Assembly: GCA_965214085.1 (NCBI GenBank)
Contig: OZ243937.1
Coordinates: forward strand, 2,852,001-2,916,000
Source: UBA6055 sp965214085
GTDB taxonomy: Bacteria; Chloroflexota; Anaerolineae; Aggregatilineales; Phototrophicaceae
Direction: 5' to 3'
DNA length: 64,000 bases
The number at the start of each line of letters is the position of its first letter. The first letter of the stretch is position 1. The notes beneath the pieces are model-generated. The model ran no database searches. It saw only the letters and a list, made by a program, of their open reading frames with translations, and had not been told where the DNA came from. Positions 1-9,354 of the stretch are shown one piece after another. The translations under genes and the position numbers were made by a program.

Positions 1-1777
1 GCACTTGCCCTTGATTGCGCAGCACGGTCATTGGCTCGTCGAAGGCGCCTTCGGGATCGCGTCCGTGGCGGCGCATGGCGGCGGCGGTATCGTCGTATAC
101 GCCGATATCCCGCAGCGCCTTGGTGAAGAAACGCGTGTACAGCAAGTGCATCACGGCATGCTCCGCGCCGCCGGTGTAGACATCAACCGGCAGCCAGTAG
201 GCGGCCTCCTCGGCGTCAAAGGGCGCTGTATCGCAATCGGGCGACAGGTAACGCAGCTGATACCAGGAGGAACACATGAAGGTGTCCAGCGTATCGGTTT
301 CGCGCCGCAGCGTCTCGTCTACTTTGAAGAAGGGTTCGTGGTAGGTCAGCGGACTGCGGCCGGTGGGCACGAAGTCGACATCTTCGGGCAACTCAACGGG
401 CAGGTCCTCATCGGGCACCGGAATGATTTCGTCGCCGGCGTACATCATGGGGATGGGCCCGCCCCAGTAGCGCTGCCGGCTGATTAGCCAATCGCGCAGT
501 CGATAATTCACCGCCTCCTCGCCCTTGCCGGTCGCTTCCAGCCAATCGATCACACGATTGATGGCCGGGTTCTGGCGGCCCTTTTGCAAATTGCTGACGC
601 TGCCGTCCATGGCATCGGAATTGACCATGACGCCGGGCCCGTCATAGGCTTCGGTCATAACCGCTTCGGTCAGCGGCTCGTTGAGTTCCTCGGGCTGGAT
701 CACCACGCGTATCGGCAAGTCATGAGCCCGTGCGAATTCAAAGTCGCGCTGGTCGTGCGCCGGGACGGACATAATCGCGCCCGTGCCGTAGGTGACCATG
801 ACGTAGTCGGCGATCCAAATCGGCAGCTTTTCGCCGTTGACTGGGTTGATGGCGTAGGCGCCGGTGAAGACGCCGGTCTTTTTGCGCTGCGCCTGCATAC
901 GCTCGATCTCGGTCTCCAGCTCCGTCACAATGATGTAATCGGAGACCGCCAAGCGCTGTTCGTCGGTGGTGATCTTGTCCACCAACGCGTGCTCCGGCGC
1001 CAGCACCATAAAGGTCGCGCCCCAGAGCGTGTCGGGGCGGGTGGTGTAGATCTCGATGGGATGGCCGCCGCATTCGGTATGGAAGGTTACGCGCGCGCCT
1101 TCGCTGCGGCCGATCCAGTTGCTCTGCATGATCTTGATCGGCTCAGGCCAATCCATTCCCTCGAAGTTCAGCAGCTCATCGGCGTATTTGGTGATGGCGA
1201 AGAACCACTGCTCCATCATCTTGTGGATCACCGGCTGCCCGGTGCGTTCGTCTTTGCCTTCGTTGACCTGCTCGTTCGCCAGCACGGTCTGCAGCGTCTC
1301 CGACCAATTGACCAGCGCCAAGCCGCGATAGGCGATGCTGTGTTCGTAGAAGCGTTTGAAGAACCACTCGGACCACTTGTAGTAGTCGGGCGTGCAGGAG
1401 ATCGCCTCGCGCTCCCAGTCGAACATGGCGCCCATGCTGCGCAGTTGCTCGCGCATGCGTTCGATATTGGCGTAGGTCCACTTCCAGGGATGGATGTTGC
1501 GCGAGATGGCCGCTTCCTCTGCGGGCAGGCCAAAAGCGTCGAAGCCCATCGGGAAGAGGACGTTGTAGCCTTTCATGCGCATCCAGCGGGCGCGCGCGTC
1601 GGAGGGCGTCATGGCGAACCAGTGCCCGATATGCAAGTCGCCCGAGGGATAGGGCAGCATGGTGAGAGCGTAGTGCTTGGGCTTGTCCCAGTCTACTTGG
1701 GAGCGGTAGAGCGCGGTCGCCTCCCACTTCCGCTGCCACTTCACTTCTATCGCATGGGGTTGATAGGTTTCAGACAT
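1..1777 (-). CDS. leuS: Leucyl-tRNA synthetase, N-terminal 592 residues (runs off the left edge)
   Basis: Charges tRNA-Leu with leucine in the cytoplasm. The ATG at 1777 begins MSETYQPHAIEVKWQRKW, the usual LeuRS N-terminus, and the class I HIGH signature follows in YPSGDLHIGHWFAM near residues 42-55. The editing-domain region continues, and close to the left edge the LeuRS-typical DVYTGGAEHAVMHLLYTRFF block is clear. The KMSKS loop and anticodon-binding domain lie outside the window, so the gene is cut by the window rather than broken. A GGGAG sequence sits about 12 nt before the ATG. The gene has its own promoter and a ~240-nt leader with a small upstream open frame (separate entries), which suggests post-initiation control. 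The identity is secure. Two long plus-strand frames that overlap it are shadows. Confidence 0.97.
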   Translation of the reverse strand, partial: MSETYQPHAIEVKWQRKWEATALYRSQVDWDKPKHYALTMLPYPSGDLHIGHWFAMTPSDARARWMRMKGYNVLFPMGFDAFGLPAEEAAISRNIHPWKWTYANIERMREQLRSMGAMFDWEREAISCTPDYYKWSEWFFKRFYEHSIAYRGLALVNWSETLQTVLANEQVNEGKDERTGQPVIHKMMEQWFFAITKYADELLNFEGMDWPEPIKIMQSNWIGRSEGARVTFHTECGGHPIEIYTTRPDTLWGATFMVLAPEHALVDKITTDEQRLAVSDYIIVTELETEIERMQAQRKKTGVFTGAYAINPVNGEKLPIWIADYVMVTYGTGAIMSVPAHDQRDFEFARAHDLPIRVVIQPEELNEPLTEAVMTEAYDGPGVMVNSDAMDGSVSNLQKGRQNPAINRVIDWLEATGKGEEAVNYRLRDWLISRQRYWGGPIPMMYAGDEIIPVPDEDLPVELPEDVDFVPTGRSPLTYHEPFFKVDETLRRETDTLDTFMCSSWYQLRYLSPDCDTAPFDAEEAAYWLPVDVYTGGAEHAVMHLLYTRFFTKALRDIGVYDDTAAAMRRHGRDPEGAFDEPMTVLRNQGQV

Positions 1778-1937
1778 CTGGCTCAGGTCTCCCTTCTATT
1801 GCGGTTGATACAGCTTTGACGCGCAGGCGCGGCGCAAGCCTCAAAGCCGGGCATCAAGCCAGGCTGAAGGCATAAACAACATGAGTTGGCGAGGAAGCGG
1901 GTGGAAGAGGCGGAGTGTGATTGGCAGTCCCTGCGGA

Positions 1938-1991
1938 CTACATAAGGAAAGAGCGGGCCACCCCGAAACCCGAAACGCTATTGACTTTCAT
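1938..1991 (-). CDS. Putative 17-residue leader peptide upstream of leuS
   Basis: On the minus strand an ATG at 1991 opens a 17-codon frame that encodes MKVNSVSGFGVARSFLM and ends in TAG at 1938-1940. It is preceded by CGGAGG ten nucleotides before the ATG, a better ribosome-binding site than that of leuS itself. It lies inside the leader between the predicted leuS promoter (2022-2050) and leuS (1777). Directly after the stop comes AGTCC-GCAG-GGACT, a strong short hairpin. Only one codon is for leucine, so a classical leucine-codon attenuator is not obvious; an arrest peptide or a chance frame are both possible. Function unknown. Confidence 0.45.
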   Translation of the reverse strand: MKVNSVSGFGVARSFLM

Positions 1992-2021
1992 GTCTTGTCC
2001 ACCTCCGCAGAATCGCAGGGC

Positions 2022-2050
2022 ACTATACTAGAGGCGGCGCGGCTTGTAAA
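2022..2050 (-). promoter_or_regulatory. Predicted sigma-70-type promoter of leuS
   Basis: Read on the minus strand, TTTACA (2045-2050) and TATAGT (2022-2027) are separated by 17 bp. Transcription would start near 2015 and give a leader of about 238 nt before the leuS ATG. No T-box core sequence could be recognised in that leader. Confidence 0.6.
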
Positions 2051-2069
2051 GGGCAGTGTGATGTCTTTG

Positions 2070-2334
2070 CAGGGCAATCGCATCTAAATGAATCTGAGTA
2101 CTATGAACCTAATCCAATTCTAAATCTAACCACAGAGACACAGAGAGCACAGAGGAAGATCTATAAATGACGAATTTATCAACAAACTAACAAATTGTAG
2201 GGGCGAGCCTTGGCTCGCCCATGAAATATTGCGCCAAATCACCCCTTCAATGCGTCTTTATTGGCATATTTTCAGATAATTATCGGAGTTCTCGGTGCCT
2301 CTGTGGTGAAAAATAAATTGATGCATTTACCCTG
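2070..2334. mobile_element. Family-1 MITE-like element, copy A (265 bp)
   Basis: The left end CAGGGCAATCGCATCTA and the right end TTGATGCATTTACCCTG form an imperfect terminal inverted repeat. Inside lie CCACAGAGACACAGAGAGC near the left end and its inverted counterpart GCCTCTGTGGTGAAAA near the right end, with a GTAGGGGCGAGCC palindrome in the centre (about 2199-2222). There is no open frame. I see no convincing target duplication for this copy. It sits between leuS and the large secreted-protein gene, next to copy B. Confidence 0.75.
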
Positions 2335-2396
2335 GAGTGATGCTGACATTGAAATAACGCTTGCCGATGTGAGTTTGCGGACGAGGCACGGCTCCC

Positions 2397-2606
2397 CAGT
2401 GCAATCGCATAAATAATTCCTAACGACAGAGGCACAGAGACACAGAGTTTACGTTTTTTCGGGGCAAAATTCCTCTAGGATCGACATACAAATGGGAATC
2501 AAAGGATTCAAATTGAATTGCAGTTTCACAATATTTTTAATTGATAGACTTTTCTCTGTGCCCTCTGTGTTCTCTGTGGTTAAATTTTTTTGATGCGATT
2601 TCCCTG
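2397..2606. mobile_element. Family-1 MITE-like element, copy B (210 bp)
   Basis: Ends are CAGTGCAATCGCATAAA and TTTGATGCGATTTCCCTG. Inner arms are CAGAGGCACAGAGACACAGAG and the inverted CTCTGTGTTCTCTGTGG. The central part (ATTCCTCTAGGATCGACATACAAATG) matches the centres of the elements at 21642-21896 and 27141-27391, so these three form one subfamily. No open frame and no clear target duplication. Confidence 0.75.
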
Positions 2607-2695
2607 CATGCGGACGCCAAATTTGACAAAGTAGAAAATTGAATTACAATTCAATTCTATACGCGCCGATCCAGCTTTAATAGGAGCAGACGCTG

Positions 2696-5600
2696 ATGCC
2701 ACGCCGTTTCCTGCGCTATAACCTTCACCGCTTTCAGCTAACCCGCTTGCTCTTCATGCTGCCGCTGCTGCTCATCATCGCGCTGGGCGGCGGGCTGGCG
2801 CAAGCGCAGGCGACGCCCTACCCCGATAACTTCAAGATCAGTTACAGCAAGCTCACGCATAATACCGCTACCGTGAACTGGAAAGACCTGCACGATTATC
2901 TTGAAAACGGGGGCTACAATATCGATTACGCCCAATTCAGCGATATTGTTTCGGCTGATGGCCAGCATCGGATCAATGCGAGCCGATATTCCTATTACAA
3001 TTCAACTGCATGGGCAATCAGAATAGGTCTCAATCCCCGTGTCTTAAGACCCAATACCCGCTACAACTTCACCTTGACTTTCTATTCAGGCGTACGCCCC
3101 AATAGGCGCTCGGTCGACGCCCACTTCACCACCGCGGCCGCGCCAAACGCTGGGCACCTGTCCAATGCCAGCGTCTCGAATATCGGCAATACTTCCGTTG
3201 TCCTCAACTGGGATGATTCATCCCCCGCCGACATGTCGTCTTATACTGTCTACGCCAATTGGAAGAGCAAAGATTTATTCACATTCACGCGCGCTAGCGG
3301 CTGGCGCATTGATGGCTTGAGGCCCGACACGAACTATGTCATCGCCATCGAGAAATACAATTCAACCCACCAGTCGGTGGATTATCTCACGCTGCCCAGC
3401 TTCCGCACCCTCGCCTCGACGCCAACCCCCACCCCAACGCTTACGCCCACCGCAACCGCGACGTCCGTCTTAGGCAACATGCGCAGTTCATACCCGGACA
3501 ATTACAAAATCCGCGTTTCCAACATCACCTGGCACTCGGTCGAATTGAATTGGAAACTTTTCCGCGACCATTTCAAAGACATAGTCGCGACCCCGCTGGT
3601 GCAAATCGGCCCCGTACGAGCGACGGACGGCAGCCACGAAGTCGTTGGTTACAACAGATACACTCAGACTTCTAATTGGATTCTTCAAAGAACGCTAAAG
3701 CCCAGCACCGAGTATGCTGTAACGTTTACGTTGCAGTCGCATTTGCCGACAGACCCGAGGAATGTGGTCTACGGCAGCGTAAAAGCCATCTTCCGCACAG
3801 CCGATCCGCCAGCACGCGACGCGACGCTATCCAACATTCGCGTCAGCAACATCAGCCATAACTCCGCGGAAATCTCTTGGGATGATAACCAATTCTGCGA
3901 TAACACGGAATTTTATACGCCCAGCTACTTTATTTATCTCAACCAGGAAATCTATACTGGATCGCTTCCCAAAACGAAAACCCTGTGGAATTTACAGCCG
4001 GATACGGACTATGAAGTCACTATAGAGAAAAATTGCTGGGGACGTCAAAACTCGACAGATCACGTTTTGGTGGGACCCAGCTTCCGCACGCTCCCAGTGC
4101 CGAGCAGCCAGCAAGCCCCTCCGCCAGTGGACACGGCGACGCCCGAACCCCAACTAATAGAAGATCTGGAACCGCAAATGGCGCAAGCCGAAGCGCAAAG
4201 CGCCGACGCCGATCCGGCGCCGATAATCGCGGGCAGCTTGGGCGCGCGCCAGCCCACGCATAACTCCGTCACAGTCCACTGGTGGCAGCTCGTTGATCCA
4301 GAGAACAGTGACACAATCGCCTATTATCTCTTCCTGGAGCCGACGGCGGGCGGACAGACCATAGAAAAGCAGATCGCCCCGAACAGCGTGACGAGCGCGC
4401 CCCAGCTCACTGTCTCCGGCTTGGAAGCAGATAGCGAATACCGAGCCTGGATCGAGGTGAATGCTAAAGATTGCAATCCCTGCGGACAGGCTATATTGCG
4501 GACCAATACGGATATATTCCGCACCGAGCTGGATCCGAACCCGTCCGCAACGCCAAGTCCAAGCAGTACGCCGACGCTGACGCCGACTGCGACCAACACG
4601 CCGACGCCCACCAGCACTTCAACACTGACACCCACAGCGACGAATACAATGACGCCCAAACCCGTCTTGCCTGGCATGGAAATCTGGGTATCCGCTGTGA
4701 CCAGCAACAGCGTCACCTTGGACTGGACGCCGCTAAAAGGCGCGGATGGCTATCGAATCATTTCGGAGCCCTTGCAGGTATTTAACGATACTAGCGGAAC
4801 ACAGTATACGCTCACCGGGCTGGACCCAGATCGCGCTTCACCGTACTGGGTGCGCGTTATCCCCTATAACTTGACGACTAATAATGTATTCGGGCTCACG
4901 CTATGGCGATGGCAACAGCGCGTCATGCAAGTGCGCTCGAACCGTGCTGGGCAACTACCAACGCCGATACCGGAAACCGAGCCTTTGACCTTCCTGACGG
5001 TCTCATTAACTGGTAAAAGCAACTCATACGATTATTTCGACTTGGATTGGGATGGCCCAAGCCACACCGGCTACTACCTGATAACCGCCAATGCCTCTGG
5101 TTTTGCCGACCCGACAGCCGCCAGGCATTACCCGGCAACTTCTTCCTATCCAATTTACGCTACGGAATACGAAGATCTGGGGATTCTCTTTGCTGATAAT
5201 TATGACTTCACTGTAACTTGGTATCCGGGACCGAATTCGCCATATCCCAAGAAGTCGAAAACCGTCAGCTTTGATGCTACCATACCCACGCCAACGCCCA
5301 CAGCGACAGCGACCAATACGCCGACCAGCACGCCGACCCCGACCAACACCGCGACGTCCACGCCAAGCAGCACACCGATCCCAAGCAGCACACCCATGCC
5401 CACGCCCATTCCGATCATTGACGCCAATGTTCGGGTTACGCATTATTGGAATCAGAATCCCCCGCACATTGTCAGAATTGCCTGGAACAATTTTGCGGAA
5501 GATGTGCAATCTGATCGGGTTGGCTTGCATAAGTATCATTTTTCTGTTTTCAAAAATGCCACCGGCGGCTTTACGCGGCGGCGGTTAGCAGACGGTTATG

Positions 5601-8026
5601 ATTTAGTGAATCCGATCAATACGAATACGAAATACACCTTCTGGGTAGAAGTTTCGGATAGACATTGCCGCTGGAACACCTGCGATAAACCCTTGGCGCG
5701 CAGCGAAGCCATCATCTTCAGTATTGAGTCGAATAAAATTGTTCTGCATACAAGCTTGGCGACGTTTACACCGACGCCGACGCCAACCATCACGCCGACG
5801 CCGTCCGATACACCCACGCCGACGATCACCCCAACGCCAAGCAACACGCCCACGCCGACGAATACGCCTGTGCCAACAGATACGCCCGTGCCGACGAATA
5901 CGCCCACGCCAACAGCTGTGCCAACACTGCCCACCGACGGTACGCTGGCGATGATCTTCCCGAAAATCTCCAAAGACCACATCACGGTCGAATGGACTGA
6001 CCTGGGTGACAAAGCGCAAATTTACATGGTCGACTACAGCAGCAGCAGTGGACGTGATAGCGGATTTGAAATCATTCACACCAACGAAAGCTCGGCGACC
6101 TCGCATGACTTCGGCGGGCTCCAAGCCAATACCGTCTATGACTTCAAACTCACGGTATTCCTGAAGGGCAGCGGCCAGCGGATCTCTGTGACGGGTCAAG
6201 CGCGGACCTTGGCGAATGCGCCTGCGCAACAAGCAGACGCTCAACAGGCAGAAGCTCAACAGGCAGAAGTTCAGCAGCCGGCAACGGCAACGCCAATCCC
6301 GACAAACACGCCCGTTCCAACGGATACGCCTGTACCCACAGCTACGCCCACGCCAACCGCGACGCCCGTCCCGACCCTTCACATTATCGTTTTGTCCCTC
6401 GTTAGCCCCAACTATGGCGAAGCAGCCGTGTATTGGGACGCAGTCAGTGGCGCGACCGACTACTTGCTGGAATTAACCAGCAGCGATGGCGGCAGCAACT
6501 CTTATACTTATAATGCGGACAAGTCCCAGTATAAGGTTGGCTGGCGTGACTTGACGCTCGGCGTCACCTATTGGGTGAGGGTTACAGCCAACCTGACCGG
6601 CGGCGGCAAGCGCGTCGGCGAGTGGGAATTTACCTTGTCGCCCAAACCGACAGATACGCCGATTCCAACGGATACACCCGTTCCAACGGACACGCCTGTT
6701 CCAACGGACACGTTGATCAATGTCGACTCCCAGGTCCACAGTTCCAGCGAAGCCAGCGTATCCTGGAGCGCGGTCAGCGGCGCGACCGGCTACACGCTGG
6801 ACATCGCCGGCAGCGACATGTCCAGCGACTCAGTAAATCTGGGCGCGAGCGTAACCAGCCATAGTCTCACTGGCTTGACCGCGGGCGCGACTTATAGCGC
6901 AGCGCTCACAGCCGACCTGCCAGGCAGCGTTACTGTCAGCGGCTCGGCGTATTTCGCCCTGCCGATGCCGCCGACGAATACGCCCATCCCGACTGACACG
7001 CCAGTACCAACAAACACGACGGCGCCATCAAACAACCAGTACAGCAGCCTCATCCAAACGCTGCTGACATACCAAGCCGAGACTCAGCACGGCGCGGCGC
7101 ATGTCGAGCGCTGGACGCGGGCGTTGGCGGCATTGGGGCATGGCAATCACAGCAATCCCATGACCGCGTCCGAAGCCAATCAAATGTCGCAGCAATACAG
7201 TTCGGCGCGCTGGCAGCCGGTCGCCGACGCCTTGACGCAGCTGGAAGCGCAGGCACCGACGAATACGCCCGTCCCGACGGATACGCCAATTCCGACTAAT
7301 ACGCCCGTCCCGACGAATACACCCTTGCCCACAGATTCGCCCGTCCCACAAATCAACCAGTACAGCAGCCTGATACAAAACATCCAGGGCTGGAGGGGCG
7401 AGCAAGCAGCTGGCACGGATCATTATGTTCGCTGGACGCGGGCGTTGGCGGCGCTGGGGCATGGCAGTCATAGCAATCCCATGACCGCGGCCGAAGCGCA
7501 GACTTATGTCGATCGCGGCTGGGGCGGACGCTGGCAGCCGGTTGTCAATGCGCTGACGCAGATTGAAGGAGGAGCGCCTCCGCCGCCACCAACTGATACG
7601 CCAGTGCCAACTGATACGCCCATCCCGACCGACACGCCGGCGCCAACGGATACGCCCATCCCGACGGATACGCCAGCGCCAACAAATACGCCTGTGCCGC
7701 TGCCGACGAATACACCGGTGCCAACCAACACCTCCGTACCAACGAACACAGCCGTTCCATCCAACACGCCGATTCCGACCGACACGCCCGCGCCAAAACA
7801 GAGCTACACCGTGCCGGACAGCCTCATCCAAACAGTACGCGACTATTACGATGAGAATGTCGCTGCTGGCCGCGCGGGCACAAACTGGCTGCGCGTCTTG
7901 ATCGCATTCGGCGTCGAAACGGATGATGAGCTGACGCCGATGTCTGCGGCTGAAGCCCGTGAACGCGTGAGCAAGTGGGGCGGCTGGCGGCCGATCGCGG
8001 AGGCGCTGGAGCAGCTCGAAAGTTAA
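2696..8026 (+). CDS. Large secreted fibronectin-III-like / Pro-Thr-linker protein with three C-terminal repeat domains
   Basis: A 1,776-residue exported protein. Residues 1-39 are a signal peptide with a hydrophobic core and an AQAQA end. About nine FN3-like modules follow, with recurring motifs such as SVELNW, TVNW and LxPxTxYxFTLT; they are spaced by low-complexity linkers rich in PTPTxTP. The linkers grow longer toward the C-terminus and become PTDTPVPTNTP arrays. Three copies of a ~70-residue module occur near residues 1447-1520, 1554-1625 and 1702-1776. Each carries YSSLIQ or a variant, RWTRALAALGHG, PMTAAEA and W-x-P-[VI] before a final QLE. AGGAG lies 9 nt before the ATG. Such proteins are commonly surface adhesins or matrix components in Chloroflexota, but the role here is inference. 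The repetitive linker DNA makes assembly of this region error-prone. Confidence 0.9.
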   Translation: MPRRFLRYNLHRFQLTRLLFMLPLLLIIALGGGLAQAQATPYPDNFKISYSKLTHNTATVNWKDLHDYLENGGYNIDYAQFSDIVSADGQHRINASRYSYYNSTAWAIRIGLNPRVLRPNTRYNFTLTFYSGVRPNRRSVDAHFTTAAAPNAGHLSNASVSNIGNTSVVLNWDDSSPADMSSYTVYANWKSKDLFTFTRASGWRIDGLRPDTNYVIAIEKYNSTHQSVDYLTLPSFRTLASTPTPTPTLTPTATATSVLGNMRSSYPDNYKIRVSNITWHSVELNWKLFRDHFKDIVATPLVQIGPVRATDGSHEVVGYNRYTQTSNWILQRTLKPSTEYAVTFTLQSHLPTDPRNVVYGSVKAIFRTADPPARDATLSNIRVSNISHNSAEISWDDNQFCDNTEFYTPSYFIYLNQEIYTGSLPKTKTLWNLQPDTDYEVTIEKNCWGRQNSTDHVLVGPSFRTLPVPSSQQAPPPVDTATPEPQLIEDLEPQMAQAEAQSADADPAPIIAGSLGARQPTHNSVTVHWWQLVDPENSDTIAYYLFLEPTAGGQTIEKQIAPNSVTSAPQLTVSGLEADSEYRAWIEVNAKDCNPCGQAILRTNTDIFRTELDPNPSATPSPSSTPTLTPTATNTPTPTSTSTLTPTATNTMTPKPVLPGMEIWVSAVTSNSVTLDWTPLKGADGYRIISEPLQVFNDTSGTQYTLTGLDPDRASPYWVRVIPYNLTTNNVFGLTLWRWQQRVMQVRSNRAGQLPTPIPETEPLTFLTVSLTGKSNSYDYFDLDWDGPSHTGYYLITANASGFADPTAARHYPATSSYPIYATEYEDLGILFADNYDFTVTWYPGPNSPYPKKSKTVSFDATIPTPTPTATATNTPTSTPTPTNTATSTPSSTPIPSSTPMPTPIPIIDANVRVTHYWNQNPPHIVRIAWNNFAEDVQSDRVGLHKYHFSVFKNATGGFTRRRLADGYDLVNPINTNTKYTFWVEVSDRHCRWNTCDKPLARSEAIIFSIESNKIVLHTSLATFTPTPTPTITPTPSDTPTPTITPTPSNTPTPTNTPVPTDTPVPTNTPTPTAVPTLPTDGTLAMIFPKISKDHITVEWTDLGDKAQIYMVDYSSSSGRDSGFEIIHTNESSATSHDFGGLQANTVYDFKLTVFLKGSGQRISVTGQARTLANAPAQQADAQQAEAQQAEVQQPATATPIPTNTPVPTDTPVPTATPTPTATPVPTLHIIVLSLVSPNYGEAAVYWDAVSGATDYLLELTSSDGGSNSYTYNADKSQYKVGWRDLTLGVTYWVRVTANLTGGGKRVGEWEFTLSPKPTDTPIPTDTPVPTDTPVPTDTLINVDSQVHSSSEASVSWSAVSGATGYTLDIAGSDMSSDSVNLGASVTSHSLTGLTAGATYSAALTADLPGSVTVSGSAYFALPMPPTNTPIPTDTPVPTNTTAPSNNQYSSLIQTLLTYQAETQHGAAHVERWTRALAALGHGNHSNPMTASEANQMSQQYSSARWQPVADALTQLEAQAPTNTPVPTDTPIPTNTPVPTNTPLPTDSPVPQINQYSSLIQNIQGWRGEQAAGTDHYVRWTRALAALGHGSHSNPMTAAEAQTYVDRGWGGRWQPVVNALTQIEGGAPPPPPTDTPVPTDTPIPTDTPAPTDTPIPTDTPAPTNTPVPLPTNTPVPTNTSVPTNTAVPSNTPIPTDTPAPKQSYTVPDSLIQTVRDYYDENVAAGRAGTNWLRVLIAFGVETDDELTPMSAAEARERVSKWGGWRPIAEALEQLES

Positions 8027-8045
8027 CTAAGCCTTCGAAAGTCGC

Positions 8046-8113
8046 TGTAGGGGCGAGGCAGTGCCTCGCCCGCATCTACACCTGAAAGAGGGCAAGCCAA
8101 GGCTCGCCTCTAC
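8046..8113. repeat. Two adjacent GTAGGGGCGAG-type palindromes
   Basis: GGGCGAGGCA-G-TGCCTCGCCC is a perfect inverted repeat, and it is followed by GGGCAAGCC-AA-GGCTCGCC and CTACA. They lie between the convergent 3' ends of the large secreted-protein gene and the dipeptidase gene. The same sequence family recurs throughout the window in intergenic DNA. They could act as RNA hairpins at both 3' ends, but no T-run follows. Confidence 0.6.
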
Positions 8114-8153
8114 AAATTGTCACTATGGCGCCGAGGGGCTTGGGAGAGCGCGC

Positions 8154-9203
8154 TCAAGCGCCCCAGGTTTGGCGCAGGACGCGCAGCCAGTTCTGATGCG
8201 TCAGCTTGTGCAGCAGTTCGTCATTGTAGCCGGCGGCTTGCAGCGCGGCGATCAGGTTAGGCAGCTTCGATACATCGCCGACCGCATCGGGCACGCGCGC
8301 GCCGTCATAATCCGAGCCTAGTCCCACGCGCGTCTCGCCCAACCGCTCGACCAGGTAATCCAGGTGGCGCACCATCACATCGAGCGGGCGATCGCTGTCC
8401 CAAGCGCCGTCTTCGTTGAGGAAGCCGGTGGCGAAGTTCAGCCCGACCATGCCGTCGGAGGCTTTGATGGCGTCCAACTGTTTGTCGGTCAGGTTGCGCG
8501 AGATTGGGCAGAGCGCGTGTACGTTGGAATGGGTGGCGACCAGGGGCGCATCGCTAAGCGCGGCCACGTCCCAGAAGCCAGCTTCGTTCATGTGCGAAAG
8601 GTCGATCATGATGCCGAGTTCGTTGCAGCGTTTGACCAGGCGTACCCCGGCATCGGTCAAGCCGGGGCCGATATCGGGCGAAGACGGGAAGGCGATGGGC
8701 ACACCGTGCGCGTAGATCGTCGGTCGGCTCCAGACGATGCCCAGCGAGCGCATGCCCGCCTGATAATAGACCTCCAGCGCGTTCAGGTCTTCGTCAATGG
8801 CTTCCGCCCCTTCGAAGTGCAAGATGGCGGCGAATATGCCCGCATCGATACAGGCTTGCAATTCATCCGCAGTGCGGACTACTTTGACTTGCCCGTCCGA
8901 GGCCGCTTCCAGCTTGAATAGGTCCGCCATCTGATGCAGGACGACGCCCTGTGAATAGACAAATTCGACCGCCGGCGGCGCATAGGGTTTGCTGGTATCG
9001 GGCATGCTGTCCGGCGCGATGCGGCTATCGGGATTGGGCACGTAGACGGCGCAGAATCCGCCAGCGAAGCCGCCGCGGCGCGCGCGCGCCAGGTCGATAT
9101 GCCCGCTGTCCATCTCGCTAAGAAAGTCGCTGTAATGCACTTCATCTCGATAAAAGCGCAGCAAGGTATCATTGTGTCCGTCAAAAATCTTGAACTCGGG
9201 CAC
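8154..9203 (-). CDS. Membrane-dipeptidase-type (peptidase family M19) enzyme
   Basis: A 349-residue zinc-dependent dipeptidase relative that would hydrolyse dipeptides. The metal-site motifs of M19 are visible: DGHND near residues 8-12 (His-x-Asp), HFEGAEAID (bridging Glu), SHMNEAGFWD, ATHSNVHAL, and GLGSDYDG near the C-terminus. Length is normal for bacterial M19 enzymes. No signal peptide is seen, so a cytoplasmic location is likely. The start is a GTG at 9203, supported by GGGAGGGAG 3-9 nt upstream. The gene stands alone, with a tRNA-Ala and a small gene upstream on the same strand behind a terminator. Confidence 0.93.
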   Translation of the reverse strand: MPEFKIFDGHNDTLLRFYRDEVHYSDFLSEMDSGHIDLARARRGGFAGGFCAVYVPNPDSRIAPDSMPDTSKPYAPPAVEFVYSQGVVLHQMADLFKLEAASDGQVKVVRTADELQACIDAGIFAAILHFEGAEAIDEDLNALEVYYQAGMRSLGIVWSRPTIYAHGVPIAFPSSPDIGPGLTDAGVRLVKRCNELGIMIDLSHMNEAGFWDVAALSDAPLVATHSNVHALCPISRNLTDKQLDAIKASDGMVGLNFATGFLNEDGAWDSDRPLDVMVRHLDYLVERLGETRVGLGSDYDGARVPDAVGDVSKLPNLIAALQAAGYNDELLHKLTHQNWLRVLRQTWGA

Positions 9204-9300
9204 GGTCTCCCTCCCATCGCAAATGTTTCTGTATAGCGCTAGATGATGTCAGCTATCGCGCGGAGTTGCAACTGCGGAAGCTACAATTGGCGCGCCAAAC

Positions 9301-9328
9301 AAAAAAAGCGCAGTCCTCTTGACCGCGC
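9301..9328 (-). terminator. Rho-independent terminator after the 56-residue gene
   Basis: On the minus strand GCGCGGTC-AAGAG-GACTGCGC (8-bp stem with one G-T pair, 5-nt loop) is followed by seven T. It lies 26 nt after the stop codon of the small gene at 9355-9525 and separates it from the dipeptidase gene. Confidence 0.85.
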
Positions 9329-9354
9329 CCTGTAGACAAAAAGCGACTTGCCGT

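Noticed and set aside
584..1819. A 411-codon plus-strand frame across the leuS region
   Set aside because: It lies antisense to clear LeuRS coding sequence and has no recognisable motif; a high-GC shadow.
1778..2015. A T-box riboswitch in the leuS leader
   Set aside because: GGGGTGGCCCGC is only loosely like a T-box core, and no specifier loop, antiterminator or T-run terminator can be drawn.
2110..2590. A phage or integron attachment site
   Set aside because: The inverted repeats are explained by two adjacent family-1 elements, and no integrase or phage gene is present.
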